NCBI GenBank assembly: GCA_032433765.1
Contig: JAVIAB010000159.1
Span: 56,985,542 to 57,049,541 of the forward strand
Length of the DNA: 64,000 bases
Direction: 5' to 3'
Source of the DNA: Megaustenia siamemsis
Taxonomy: Eukaryota > Mollusca > Gastropoda > Stylommatophora > Ariophantidae
Shown one piece after another: positions 11,661-23,571 of the stretch. The notes below the pieces were generated by a model. It was given only the letters and a program-made list of their open reading frames with translations. It did no database searches and was not told the DNA's origin. The position numbers and the translations under genes are program-made. Position 1 is the stretch's first letter. Each line of letters begins with the position of its first letter.

Positions 11661-12877
11661 GTGGTGTTTGTGATACACTTGGAGATATGTGGATAAACAG
11701 AAATGTGATGTGTGTGTGTGTGATACATTTGGATAGATGTGGTAAAAACATACATGTTGTATATGTAATAAGTTTGGAGATATTTTTAATAAAAAAATGA
11801 AGGTGTATGTAATAAATGTGGATAAACACACATGGCGGTGCATGTGATATATTTTGAGAAATGTGGATAAACACACATGGCGGTGCATGTGATATATTTT
11901 GAGAAATGTGGATAAACACACATGGCGGTGCATGTGATATATTTTGAGAAATGTGGATAAACACACATGGCGGTGCATGTGATATATTTTGAGAAATGTG
12001 GATAAACACACATGGCGGTGCATGTGATATATTTTGAGAAATGTGGATAAACACACATGGCGGTGCATGTGATATATTTTGAGAAATGTGGATTCAAAAG
12101 TGGAGTGATTAAACAAAATAGTTGTGTTTGTGATAGACTTGGTGATATCTAGATGAACATAAATGTGATGTGTGTGTGTGTGATACATTTTGATATATGT
12201 GGATAAACAGAAAAGTGGTGTATGTACTAAATGTGTAGAGATGAATATAACAAATGGTAGTGTATGTGATACATTTGGAAAACATGTGGTTACCTAATTC
12301 GGTGTCTGTTGGAGAAATGTGGATAAAAAATGGTGGTGTAAGTAATACATTTGGAGAGCAGTATATAAACAAAAATGGTGGTGTAAGTAATAAATTTGGA
12401 GAGCAGTATATAAACAAAAATGGTGGTGTAAGTAATACATTTGGAGAGCAGTATATAAACAAAAATGGTGGTGTAAGTAATACATTTGGAGAGAGTATAT
12501 AAACAAAAATGGTTATGTATGTGATACATTTTTAGAAATGTGGACAAATAATGTAGTGTATGTAATACACTTGGAGAAATGTGCACAAATAATGTAGTGT
12601 ATGTAATACAATTGGAGAAATGTGGACAAATAATGTAGTGTATGTAATACAATTGGAGAAATGTGGACAAATAATGTAGCGTACGTAATACATTTGGAAG
12701 AATGTGGACAAATAATGTGTTGTATGTTATAAATTTGAAATAATATAGACAAATAATGTTCTGTATGTAATAAATTTGGACGATTGTGGACTAATAAAGT
12801 GGTGTATGTGTAATACATTTGGAAGAATGTGGACTAATAAAGTGGTGTATGTAATAAATTTGGAAGAATGTGGACTA
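11661..12877. repeat. Related minisatellite blocks of 41-45 bp
   Basis: Successive blocks of diverged variants: six 45-bp units at about 11819-12090 (CACACATGGCGGTGCATGTG), 45-bp units at about 12330-12500 (AATGGTGGTGTAAGTAATAC), and 41-bp units at about 12535-12875 (AATGTGGACAAATAATGTAG). All share the skeleton GTGGA-TAAA-...GGTGTATGTAATACATTTGGA. The right end is cut by mariner-like copy 2. Confidence 0.9.
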
Positions 12878-14993
12878 TAGCTTGTTTCATAACTCCTGCC
12901 CAACTTTTAAAATCGATAGCTTTTTAACCGCTTGTTGTAAGTTGTTCAAAATTTGCATGTAAAGTTATAATGATTAGAACCCAACAGGGAATTAATTTCA
13001 TTAAAAAAAACATTTGGTTATTGTTGTTGCTTATTTGATTTATATAAATTTATAACGACCCATTGATGTAGTCAAAACTTAATGTTTACAGTATTTTAAG
13101 TTAAAAATAGCGAGTAAAAATCCATACACCGTAAAATTTACGTGTTTGCACGATTTTACCGTGGTTTTTTGACACAGTTAGACACTTGTAAAAAACACGA
13201 GAAATTGTGTGTTCCATTTCCGTTCATTCATAGGTCGAGACGTGGAACGATAACATTTATCATGAGTCTTAAAATGAAATTCTGCAGTTTACAAAACATC
13301 GCAATAAAAATGTATGACTATTTTTGCAAAGAGGCTAAACGAGGAAGATTATTTTATTCTTTAGAAAACCCTGAGAATAGGACAAGACACATTTTGGATT
13401 TATTTAAATGGTCATTTAATCGCTGGATTCAAGCACGTGACCGTCAATGTTCAAAATATACAAAATCACAAGGAAGAGCAAAAATGTTGGATAATTTCGA
13501 CAGTGAACTTATTAGAAGTGAAATTCGCAAAATGTTGGGTATGAATGAAACAAACTGTTACAATAAGAAAATTAAAAGTATCGCTGAAAAAGAACAACAG
13601 TATTGAAATATCAAAGTCTACATTATGGAGGAATGTGAGAGCTGCAGGCTTTACATTCAGAAAGTATTCAATGGACGAAACATCATCTGTGAGAAGCCAC
13701 ATATAGTAGTCATGAGAAGCAAGTACTTACGTGAAATAAAAGAGGTGCGCAAGCAAGGTTATGATATTGTGTACTTGGATGAAACATGGATCAATGCTCA
13801 CCACACTAACCAAAGGGAATGGCAGTCATCAGATGGAAAGATTAAGAGATTAATACCTACCAGCAAAGGACAGCGCTTGATAATTGCTCATGCAGGTAAT
13901 CGACAACATGGACTAATACAGAATGCAGAGTTCATTTTTCTGTCAAAATCCATAGACAATCGGGATTATCACTCTGAGATGAATGGTCACATATTTAGAC
14001 ATTGGATTGAAAATTATGTTCTCCCATCACTAGATCGACCATCTTGCCTAATAATGGACAATGCAGCGTACCACAACATTGTTGCACTTGAAGATAAAGT
14101 CCCGACGTCATTCAGTACAAAAGATGCTATTAAGATATGGCTCACAAAGGAGCACATACAATTTAATAACATGTACTTAAAACCTGAATTACTATCTCTA
14201 GTAAAGCAAAAACAGAGGACAAAGATTTTTCAAATAGATAAGATTATCCAAGAGCACGGTCATATAAGTTTGAGGCTGCCACCTTACCATGCTCATTTAA
14301 ATCCAATAGAACTAATCTGGGCAAAATTTAAAGGACAAGTGGCAGATGAAAATACAACATTCAAAATATGCGATGTAAAGACTCTTGCTAATCTCGCTTT
14401 ATTAAATATAGACAAAGATTATTGGGCTAAATGTGAAGACCACGTCTTAAAACAGGAAGAGGAATATTGGAAAAATGATGGTTTGTGGAATGTTCAACCC
14501 CAAACAGTTATTAATCTTTTAGACTCGTCTGATTCAGAATGAAAGTATATAGCCCCCACAATGTTGGCCCCTATATTACCTTAGATTAGTTCAACAAACG
14601 GTCCTTATCAGGACCACACAACTATGAAAATTGGACATACAGGTATACCTTGATATTATCGTCCGTCCTCGAACTGAGAAGACAATAATTCTCCTGGTGT
14701 TTTGTCTTATTAGGTTATTTCCCCATTACGGCCACGCCTTTACCTAGTGAAAATTAATCATAGACCAGCAACTACGGTAATTTCTATTATTTAGGGGTTC
14801 ACAATTTACAATTTTGACAAACATCAAAGAAATTCGCCGCTTTAAGAAAACTGCAGCTGCAAGATATTTGTTACATTTAAAATTTAAAGGATCTTTTGCA
14901 TTCTAACAACATTTGGAAAATTTCAACAGTTTTTAACAAACGGTTACTGAGTAATAGTGTTTTGAAGTTGGGCAAGTGATTTGAAACAAGCTA
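12878..14993 (+). mobile_element. Tc1/mariner-type DNA transposon, copy 2, complete with both ends
   Basis: 2116 bp. Inverted ends start TAGCTTGTTTCA on both strands and share GCCCAACTT further in. TA is duplicated at 12876-12877 and 14994-14995. Removing the element and one TA restores GGACTAATAAAG, exactly the sequence of the surrounding minisatellite unit. The transposase lies at 13142-14542. Confidence 0.93.
13142..14542 (+). pseudogene. DDE transposase, frameshifted (IS630/Tc1/mariner superfamily)
   Basis: Two frames, 13142-13606 and 13625-14542, together encode an N-terminal helix-turn-helix region (about 13260-13450), a second HTH around STLWRNV in the frame-broken zone, and the catalytic core. 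The catalytic residues are D at 13778 (in LDETW), D at 14057 (in MDNAAYHN) and E at 14309 (in NPIELIW). There are 83 residues between the second D and the E, far longer than the usual 34-39. From memory this resembles the DD82E 'Sailor' group. The break near 13553 is a 4-bp duplication of AAAC absent from copy 1. Otherwise the frame is intact to the stop. Confidence 0.88.
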
Positions 14994-14995
14994 TA

Positions 14996-15800
14996 ATAAA
15001 GTGGTGCATGTAATAAATTTGGAAGAATGTGGACAAATAAAGTGGTGTATGTAATAAATTTGGAAGAATGTGGACTAAAAAAGTTGTGTATGTATAAATT
15101 TGGAAGCATGTGGACAAATAAAGTGGTGTATGTAATAAATTTGGAACAATGTGGACTAATAAAGTGTTGTATGTAATAAATTTTGAAAAATATGGACAAA
15201 TAAAGTGGTGTATGTAATACATTTGGAAGAATGTGGACAAATAAAGTGGTGTATGTAATAAATTTGGAAGAATGTGGACAAATAAAGTGGTGTATGTAAT
15301 ACATTTGGAAGAATGTGGACTAATAAAGTGGTATATGTAATACATTTGGAAGAATGTGGACTAATAAAGTGGTGTGTGTGATACATTTGGGAGAATGTGG
15401 ACTAATAAAGTGGTGTGTGTGATACATTTGGAAGAATGTGGACTAATAAAGTGGTGTGTGTGATACATTTGGAAGAATGTGGACTAATAAAGTGATGTGT
15501 GTGATACATTTGGAAGAATGTGGACTAATAAAGTGGTGTGTGTGATACATTTGGAAGAATGTGGACTAATAAAGTGGTGTGTGTGATACATTTGGAAGAA
15601 TGTGGACTAATAAAGTGGTGTGTGTATTACATTTGGAAGAATGTGGACTAATAAAGTGGTGTGTGTGATACATTTGGAAGAATGTGGACTAATAAAGTGG
15701 TGTGTGTATTACATTTGGAAGAATGTGGACTAATAAAGTGGTGTATGTAATACATTTGGAAGAATGTGGACTAATAAAGTGGTGTATGTGATACATTCAA
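14996..15800. repeat. 41-bp minisatellite, right half of the array split by mariner copy 2
   Basis: About 19 units of AATGTGGACTAATAAAGTGG plus GTGTGTGATACATTTGGAAG variants. It continues the block that ends at 12877. Confidence 0.92.
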
Positions 15801-16115
15801 TGAGGTGTTTAAAGTTTCTTATTGTCAATCCGTTCTTAACTTCCCACGAAGATGTCAAATGTCATGTTATAGACAGTGTCCCTTGGTTAGTTTTACATTT
15901 GGAGGTTTGTGTGGCTTTTGATATTGCTCGTGTCTTTCTCTTTTGAGAGGTGCGGTCTGCCTACACCTCTTCTGTTGTTGTACGTGATTGCTATTATTTT
16001 TCTGTAACCTTTTTTTTTGCCGGTGTCCACATTAAAACCATTTAATTTGTAGTCTCTGAATGAAGTTATAGAACTTGTGTTACTGCCATTTGTTTCTTTT
16101 CCTGGTTTCTCCATT

Positions 16116-16173
<58 letters not shown>

Positions 16174-16434
16174 CACACACATATATATATATATTTTTTT
16201 TTCATTTATATCTTATTGTCAGATTGAATATTTTTCTAAAATGTCTCATTTCTGAAGTTGTCAACATTATTGTCTCTCTTATTGTGAACGTTAGAATCTG
16301 AAATAATGAGTTATATATTGCATGTTCTGTATGCATCGTTACATGTTGATTTCTCCGGACTGACCGAAAATGGAGATATATGTTTTACCAAAGAAACAAA
16401 GTTATCACAATTTTCATTTATGATAGAGAAACCA
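15801..16434. other. Mixed AT-rich sequence with (TA)n at 16120-16190
   Basis: The minus strand at 15893-16114 reads GRPHLSKEKD-like LINE C-terminal debris, too short to assign. Nothing else was recognised. Confidence 0.4.
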
Positions 16435-17169
16435 AGATCATATAATGTTAGTTCACCAATGTGTATTTCACGCGTAAGTGGTACACGATTATATAATGTT
16501 AGTTTACCTGTGTCTATTTCACACGTAAGTGCTACACGTTTATATAATGTTATATTACATGTGTCTATTTTACGCGTAAGTGCTACACGATTGTTTAATG
16601 TTAGTTTACCTGTGTCTATTTCACACGTAAATGCTACACGATTATATAATGTTAGTTTACCTGTGATTATTTTACGCGTAAGTGCTAAACGATTATATAA
16701 TGTTAGTTTACCTGTGATTATTTTACGCGTAAGTGCTAAACGATTATATAATGTTAGTTTACCTGTGACAGTCTCAAGCGTAAGTGCTACACGATTATAT
16801 AATGTTAGTTTACATGTATTTATTTCATACGTAAGTGCTAAACGATTATATCTTGTTAATTTGCATGTGTTTATTTCACACGCAAATCCTACAAGATTAG
16901 ATAAAGTTAGTTAACCTGTGTATGTTTCAATACGTAGGTGCTACAAGAGCATATACTGTTAGTTCACCTGTGTCTATTTCACGCGTAAGTGCTACACGAT
17001 CATACAATGTTACTTTACCTGTGTCTATTTCACACTTAAGTGCTACACGATCATGCAATGTTAATTTACTGTGTCTATTTCACAAGTAAGTGCTACACGA
17101 TCATGCAATGTTAATTTACTGTGTCTATTTCACACGTAGGTGCTACATGATCATACAATGTTACTTTAC
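16435..17169. repeat. 51-bp minisatellite made from the exon Y2 / splice-donor junction
   Basis: About 15 units. On the minus strand each unit holds about 33 nt of the 3' end of exon Y2 (GCACTTACGTGTGAAATAG) followed by ACAG and GTAAAC and about 16 nt of the intron start. The array directly abuts the genuine exon end at 17170. Most units are 51 bp, which leaves a 202-codon frame open on the opposite strand (16306-16914); I regard that frame as an artefact. Confidence 0.88.
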
Positions 17170-17291
17170 CTGTAACTATTTCACACGTAGGTGCTACCGA
17201 TTCAAAAAGTGAGAGAAAGTCCTCTTTGATATTGTCTGAAATGCAGTAATCCGGTGCGTAGGAAATACAGTTGTATCCTCCCTGGCCAAGC
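17170..17291 (-). CDS. Exon Y2, second half of six-cysteine module 2
   Basis: 122 nt, same length and phases as Y1 and Y3: acceptor ATATAG, one base, 40 codons, one base, donor GTAAAG. It encodes QGGYNC, APDYCISD, EDFLSLF and PTC. It is closest to Y1. Its last 33 nt and donor are the seed of the adjoining 51-bp array, so transcription meets the true donor first and about 14 copies afterwards. Confidence 0.8.
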
Positions 17292-17944
17292 CTATATGAA
17301 GATAGTTAAACAAAAGAATTATTAAAAGATGAAAAAAAGACAAATCGCACGTTTCTTTGCTGCATGTACAATCGTGTGCGAATATTAGAAGAAACGATGT
17401 GCAGTCAAATGTTACTTAAAACATAAAAAAAGATAATATACATTATGCAGATGAAAAGAAAAAAAAAGCTATATTTTTCGCATTTTTCCCATTAGTTGGG
17501 TCTGCAGATGGGGGGAGTGGGGTGACTTCCCGGAGGAAGGCCGTTTATGTGCCATCGCCGCGAAGTGTTCGTGTCAGAATGGTATTTTCACCTAGGATCG
17601 GAAAGACGTTATTCGAACTGGCCCTCACCTGGTTTGGGTCACGACGAGTTATCAATTCGGGCTCTCCCTCTCCACGCCGATAAAGAAGTGAGAAATGTGA
17701 AACTGAACATGTTATTGAAGTAAAGAATAGTTTACTACCAACTTTATGAGATATGAACCAGTTAGCCCCGGTCCCTGTATCAAGAAGCTAGGGTGCTTAA
17801 GCAGTTACCTACCGATGATGAGATGGTATCATTTTCCAAAGGTGTGAATTAAGTGATTCTAATAACTAAGATATTATATATATATATATATACTGAGACA
17901 CCTATTATACAGTAGTAAACAGGTAGACTAATGAATGAGTTATC
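17292..17944. other. Intron sequence, no gene recognised; short (TA)n at 17873
   Basis: The segment 17465-17700 is GC-richer than its surroundings and contains AATTCGGGCTCTCCC-like sequence that could be an old SINE, but no clear A/B boxes were found. Confidence 0.4.
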
Positions 17945-18324
17945 AAACTTTCTTCTTCATATAACCATTGGGGACTTTGGGACCCCTTTGACAGACTGCA
18001 TCTATCTTCTCTATTGACCTCTATCTTTAGCAATTCTTTGGAACGACTTTGCGAAGTGAGTCCAGTCAAATCTTTGATTTCATCTTACCATCTCTTTCTC
18101 TGTCTACCCCTCCTTCTTCTTTCTTTCACAATTGATCGCAAAATGGTCTTTGTCAGGGAAGATTATCAAGATACGTAGCCAAACGATTTCATGTTGCCTT
18201 TCTTCACAATAGTTGAAAGATTAGCATGCACTCTGTTTGCTTGTTGTATCTGATTGTAAACAAATGTTCATTCTGTATACGATCTAGGTAACAGATTTCA
18301 AAACCTAACGAGTACATTTCACCA
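17945..18324 (-). mobile_element. LINE C-terminal fragment
   Basis: The minus strand reads a basic RRGRQRK-like segment, then a conserved-type tail of about 60 residues, then stops, as in LINE RT C-termini (GRP-rich linker plus terminal helix). It is frameshifted and 5' truncated. Confidence 0.5.
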
Positions 18325-18535
18325 TTTCATCTCCATAACTTCTGTTTTCTTCAATAGCTCTGCTGTAAAGAGAACATTTCATCTCCATAACTTATGTTTT
18401 CTTCAATAGCCCTGCTGTAAAGAGAACATTTCATCTCCATAACTTCTGTTTTCTTCAATAGCTCTGCTGTAAAGAGAGCATTTCATCTCCATAACTTCTG
18501 TTTTCTTCAATAGCCCTGCTGTAAAGCTCCAAGTT
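18325..18535. repeat. 52-bp tandem repeat, 4 copies
   Basis: Unit contains CATTTCATCTCCATAACTTC and ends CTGCTGTAAAGAG. It adjoins the LINE fragment on its left. Confidence 0.9.
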
Positions 18536-19555
18536 ACCAAAGCTTATATGCAAATGTAGATAACAAGAGTGAACATCAACCTGATTTTAGAGCCAAGAGT
18601 TATATTTGTATCCTTCCAAATATGCTATCTTCCTTGTAAGGGCTGCTATTTTGTGCATTTCTGACTGATATTTCATGTTCCTAGCCTTCATTGTTGACAA
18701 TTGAGCTCAATATAAAAAAAAAAAATTACAACCGCCCCTAGTTCGTGTATATTTATTGTAATTGTTACAAAGCGCTAAGGTTGTTGGCCTTCAATTGTGT
18801 TTGCTTAACATCGCCATATGCACCTGATGTTTAATTGAGTCGTTGTATCAGGGCTGCTGGTAATTGTAATCTTTTGCTACGCTATATACGTCATCAGTAA
18901 AAGCCAAGTAGTTAATATTTATGTTACTAACACAGATCTTATTGTCTTAGTCTTCTACATAACGTGTAATTATTATTTTAAAAAAAATTATGTTAATTTA
19001 GATATGAGAGAGTAGCCAACCTTGTGGAACTCCAGATGTTGTTCTGAACCATTCCTGGTTTCCATTGACAAGTAGTTTGTATACTTGTCGTAGAGATGTC
19101 TTATCATGTGTAGAATACTCAAACTAAAATTCTACATCGTAAATGAAATCACTGAAACACTAGAAATCGGACTAACTGACCTTACACATAAATGCATGAC
19201 AAGATTCTTACACGTGCGGTTAAGAGAATTTACAGCAAATGAAATTGTACAAGAAAAAAATAAACCAAGATACGTGTCGAGCTAACGAAGGAAAAGACAT
19301 TGGACGAACAGCCGTCATGTATTCAAAATATGGGAAAGATAACCCCGTGACATGCCTTTTTGTTGACAATATGTGAAAAAAGATAACAAGGAAGGCAGAA
19401 AGAAACTACATAAAATAATTGCTATAGACTACGCAAATTTGAACTTTTGAACATATCAACATTTACAAGACCTTGTTGTTGCTGTTATTATAGATCCATA
19501 AATCTGTGAGCTGAGGCGATTTCGGTCCAATGAGGCGTAGTGATAACTGCAGGTA
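18536..19555 (-). mobile_element. AT-rich spacer with a LINE RT fragment at about 19004-19105
   Basis: On the minus strand the short block reads LRQVYKLLVNGNQEWF followed by TTSGVPQG, the conserved RT motif preceding the catalytic box in jockey/I-type LINEs, and stops soon after. The rest of the interval shows no gene. Confidence 0.55.
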
Positions 19556-21150
19556 TTTACATGTTTCCTTGTAGTTACATACAAGGTATTAAGTCCTTGA
19601 GTAAAAAGAGTTGCTTTGATGTCATTGAGCTTTGGACAGTCAAATGAAGATTGTGTACTTTTCCATGTCGGTGTTCACAGAGTGGACATGCTGTGGGGTT
19701 TCGTTTCGTTGTATTCTATTAATGTGGTTGTTCAGTGGTACATGACCGGTGGTCAGTCTGAAGATTGTGGTTTGGTTTTGTTGTATTCTATTAATGTGGT
19801 TGTTCAGTGGTACATGACCGGTGGTCAGTCTGAAGATTGTGGTTTGGTTTTGTTGTATTCTATTAATGTGGTTGTTCAGTGGTATATGGCCGGTGGTCAG
19901 TCTGAAGATTGTGGTTTGGTTTTGTTGTATTCTATTAATGTGGTTGTTCAGTGGTACATGACCGGTGGTCAGTCTGAAGATTGTGGTTTGGTTTTGTTGT
20001 ATTCTATTAATGTGCTTGTTCAGTGGTACATGACCGGTCCTCAGTCTGAAGATTGTGGTTTGGTTTTGTTGTATTCTATTAATGTGGTTGTTCAGTGGTA
20101 CATGACCGGCCCTCAGTCTGAAGATTGTGGTTTGGTTTTGTTGTATTCTATTAATGTGCTTGTTCAGTGGTACATGACCGGCCCTCAGTCTGAAGATTGT
20201 GGTTTGGTTTTGTTGTATTCTATTAATGTGGTTGTTCAGTGGTACATGACCGGTGGTCAGTCTGAAGATTGTGGTTTGGTTTTGTTGTATTCTATTAATG
20301 TGGTTGTTCAGTGGTACATGACCGGTCCTCAGTCTGAAGATTGTGGTTTGGTTTTGTTGTATTCTATTAATGTGGTTGTTCAGTGGTACATGACCGGCCC
20401 TCAGTCTGAAGATTGTGGTTTGGTTTTGTTGTATTCTATTAATGTGGTTGTTCAGTGGTACATGACCGGTCCTCAGTCTGAAGATTGTGGTTTGGTTTTG
20501 TTGTATTCTATTAATGTGGTTGTTCAGTGGTACATGACCGGCCCTCAGTCTGCAGATGGCGGTGGTTTCTTTTTTTAGACTGTTAATGATGTAATGGAAA
20601 TTTGGCCTTGAAGTGTATTTAAGAAAAAAAAGTTGCCCCAATTTGACACATGGCCTGTCCATTGTGTCAATTTTCTCTTTTGTTAAAGTTGATTTGTATG
20701 GTTGTGTTTAATGATATATTGATGTTATATTGTGCCTCTCTGGATCCTCTCTTAGATAATGTATCTTGCCGTATCATTTTCTGGTATGATGAAGTTCTAT
20801 GAGATCCAATTCATCATTGACCTTATGTCATGTGCTAGAGGTTATGTATTTCTATGGTGAACTGTGTTAGAGCTGGCTTGTTTGTAGTACTTCCTGCTGC
20901 ATGGCTGAATATGGAATCAGTAAAAATGACTATATTTTATGTTCTTTGATGGTATAATATCAACAACAGTATTCAGATGGTACACTGCTGTTTCTAAGGA
21001 TGTTATTTCTGCTTCATAAATGTTGCAGACTTCACCACAAGGGTCATATAGTTCATCTCCTGATATATGCACATAATGTGTCAAAACTCCATTCCCAGCT
21101 TTGATAATTGACTCTGTAGCTGCACCATCAGTATATACATGTGTTCAGCT
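19556..21150 (-). mobile_element. I-type LINE remnant with RNase H and an internal 72-bp amplification
   Basis: Minus-strand order: RNase H at about 21150-20830 (YTDGAATES with catalytic Asp, then EAEITSLETAV, then VIFTDS after a frameshift); a decayed linker; a repeat block at 20570-19690 encoding RLRTGHVPLNNHINRI in each unit; then a CPLCEHRHG-type cysteine/histidine motif and a stop near 19560. The order RNase H, RLRTGH segment, Cys-His knuckle, stop is that of I-clade LINE ORF2 C-termini. The copy is 5' truncated. Confidence 0.82.
19690..20570. repeat. 72-bp minisatellite, about 12 units, derived from LINE ORF2
   Basis: Every unit is 24 codons in the LINE frame and both strands are open (320 and 340 codons), because the unit is a multiple of three. 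The unit equals the LINE segment that normally occurs once after RNase H. Unit variants differ mainly at a GGT/CCT/CCC position and GTGGTT/GTGCTT, and are interspersed, which suggests unequal exchange. Confidence 0.9.
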
Positions 21151-21824
21151 ATCTGGATAAGTACGATGGTGTTCTTTGTGGCGGTTCTTATTGATATGGG
21201 TCAACAACAAGACCCAGCACTCAGCCTTCAGTCTCGACAAATGATGGTCTCTGCCCTGTGTAAAGTTTTTGGTCCGAAATGAACTAACAAACGACAGTTC
21301 CAGGCAATCAAGACATTGGAAGACCTAGAAGGTGGATATAAGATTTTTCACATATTTAAATGAGCTGACTACTGCAGACTCTAGATATCCCGCGTAGAAC
21401 AGAGACAACTTTAGACTAGCTAACATAGGAGCAAGGTACTAAACAATGGATAATTTTGATTATGATGATGATTTCGATGATGATGATGAAGCCCTACGTT
21501 TGTCCATCCGTTTACTCCTTAGTAAATGTACAAATACTCCTGATGTGTACACACCTATTTACATTGTTGTTTTGATTTTCTAAGACATCCAGTACATCAT
21601 TTCAAAATTTCGTTGCTTGCTCTTTTATGACTTAGACATTTTTTTTTCAATCTGCAGTGATTATTTTTTGGAATCTTATTTAATTTGTCTATAGAAGTGA
21701 TTTGTACATTTATTAACATACTAGGCGTGTCATAACTTAATCTGGTTTAAAAAAAGGTATGTTCGTCAGCAAAGACGATGATGCTGAAAGAGAGGGTTTT
21801 TTATGGTTACTTCACGAATCGAAT
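21151..21824. other. No gene recognised
   Basis: Intronic on the gene model. It contains a short (GAT)n run at about 21455-21490. Confidence 0.45.
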
Positions 21825-22385
21825 AGCGTACCACGATGTCACTGGGTATTTTGCTGCAGTAAACGTTACGTTCCAGGGTGCCACTCAAATCTTTGTTACC
21901 AGCAAACTTCACGTACCACGATAACACACAAAACGTTGCTACAGTAAACTTCAAGTACCACGATGTCACTCAAAACTTTGCAGCAGTAAAATTCACATAC
22001 CATAATATCACTAAATACTATGCTACAGTAAATTCACGTACTACGATATTACTCAAAACTGTGTTACAGCAAACTTCACGTACAATAATGTCACTCAAAA
22101 CGTCAAATGTCACTCAAAACTTTTGCTACAGTAATTTTCTCGTACTACGATATCACTCAAAACTTTTGCTACAGTAATTTTCTCGTACTACGATGATATC
22201 ACTCAAAACTTTTGCTACAGTAATTTTCTCGTACTATGATATCACTCAAAACTTTTGCTACAGTAATTTTCTCGTACTACGATATCACTCAAAACTTTTG
22301 CTACAGTAATTTTCTCGTACTACGATGATATCACTCAAAACTTTTGCTACAGTAATTTTCTCGTACTATGATATCCCTCAAAACT
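21825..22385. repeat. About 43-bp minisatellite
   Basis: Unit contains CACTCAAAACTTTTGCTACA and TTTTCTCGTACTACGATATC. A related degenerate block of three 45-bp units lies at 23025-23165 (CATAAACATCACATACTAGG). The left units (from 21825) are more diverged than the right ones. Confidence 0.85.
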
Positions 22386-23447
22386 AAGCAAATGTAAAAG
22401 TCAAGTTCCACATTGCTAACGTAAACTGTACAATTAACATAACAATGTATCCAACACCTAAGTTGTACAGAGATGCGAGACAAATTTCGGCATAGGCCTT
22501 CATCAGGTACAAAACAATAAAATATAATAATGTCAACATGATAAGCACATACAAAATAAAGACAGAAATATAAAACACTGAAGCGAAATAATAATCAGAA
22601 AAAGCTGTGGGAAGAACCGGTGGCCAGTATTTACGTAGCTGTTTGTTACAAGATTAATAATCAAAAGGTTTGGTCACACTGTATTGGCCCAAAATGAGCT
22701 AACTTTCAAACAATTAGAAAAGGGATATACTAATAGTGATGGGAAGGAAATGTATGATAGTGTACAGAAAAAGACAGAAAAACAGATAATGAGAGAGAAA
22801 ACAAGAATGGTAAAGTGGAAAAAAGCAGGACGGGTATTAAAGATAAAGCAGGGATGAATAAAAATAGAAAACAGGAAAGAATCGGAGAGGAAACTAGTGA
22901 TTAAAGGAAAAAGTGGAAAGAGTTTAAACCTTTCGGGTGGAAAGTGCCAAAGCAGACTATGAGTCGGTTCTCCAAAGCGGACCGATTGTTGGTATTAGAG
23001 TCACACGAGACGATGCCAGCGAACGTCATGAACCACGATGTTACTCAACATTTTACTACCATAAACATCACATACTAGGATGTCACTCAATACTTTGCTA
23101 CCATAAACATCACATACCACGGTGTCACGTAAAACTGTGCTACCGTGAACGTCACATATCACAAAATAACTCATCGCTTCGCCAAATCTGCGATGCTTGA
23201 CTTACATCGCTGGATTCTAGAATCTCTATACTTTAACTTGACATCAACTTTCTTGGCAATAATCACTGTTGTAATAATATAATAAAATACAATGCAAGTA
23301 AAACAATAACCATATTAGCTTCGACACGGCGTCTGTACAGTTTGGTGTCACCCATTAATGTTATCTCTCTGACATCGGTAAACAAATGCGTAATCAGATG
23401 GATTGTACAGAATAAAGATCTGTGATTTGCTCTCTTCATATACTCAC
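22386..23447. other. Intron sequence; related minisatellite block at 23025-23165
   Basis: A hydrophobic frame at 22384-22578 (minus) has no signal-exon features. No gene was recognised. Confidence 0.45.
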
Positions 23448-23571
23448 TGACACAATGCCTGTAGATACATCGTGATGTTTGGTTCTTGAGTTAGCTCGTT
23501 AATAGCGTCAGCGTTAGAGACCATGCACTTACTTAACAACTGACATTCTGCATATGACGTAACGTCTTTGT
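23448..23571 (-). CDS. Exon X2, first half of six-cysteine module 2
   Basis: 124 nt: acceptor CACACAG, two bases, 40 codons, two bases, donor GTGAGT. It encodes AECQLLSKCM (cysteines 1 and 2), INELTQEPNITM and QALCQ. The seven bases before and seven after the donor are almost identical in X1, X2 and X3 (TGTCA then GTGAGTAT). It joins in phase to Y2. Confidence 0.8.

Noticed and set aside
16306..16914. 202-codon plus-strand frame
   Set aside because: Lies on the opposite strand of the splice-donor-derived 51-bp array.
19616..20662. 320- and 340-codon open frames on opposite strands
   Set aside because: The 72-bp unit is a multiple of three, so both strands stay open; the sequence is an amplified LINE segment, not a host gene.
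22384..22578. Hydrophobic minus-strand frame as a membrane protein or signal exon
   Set aside because: No donor in phase, no paralogue, and AT-rich composition explains the residues.
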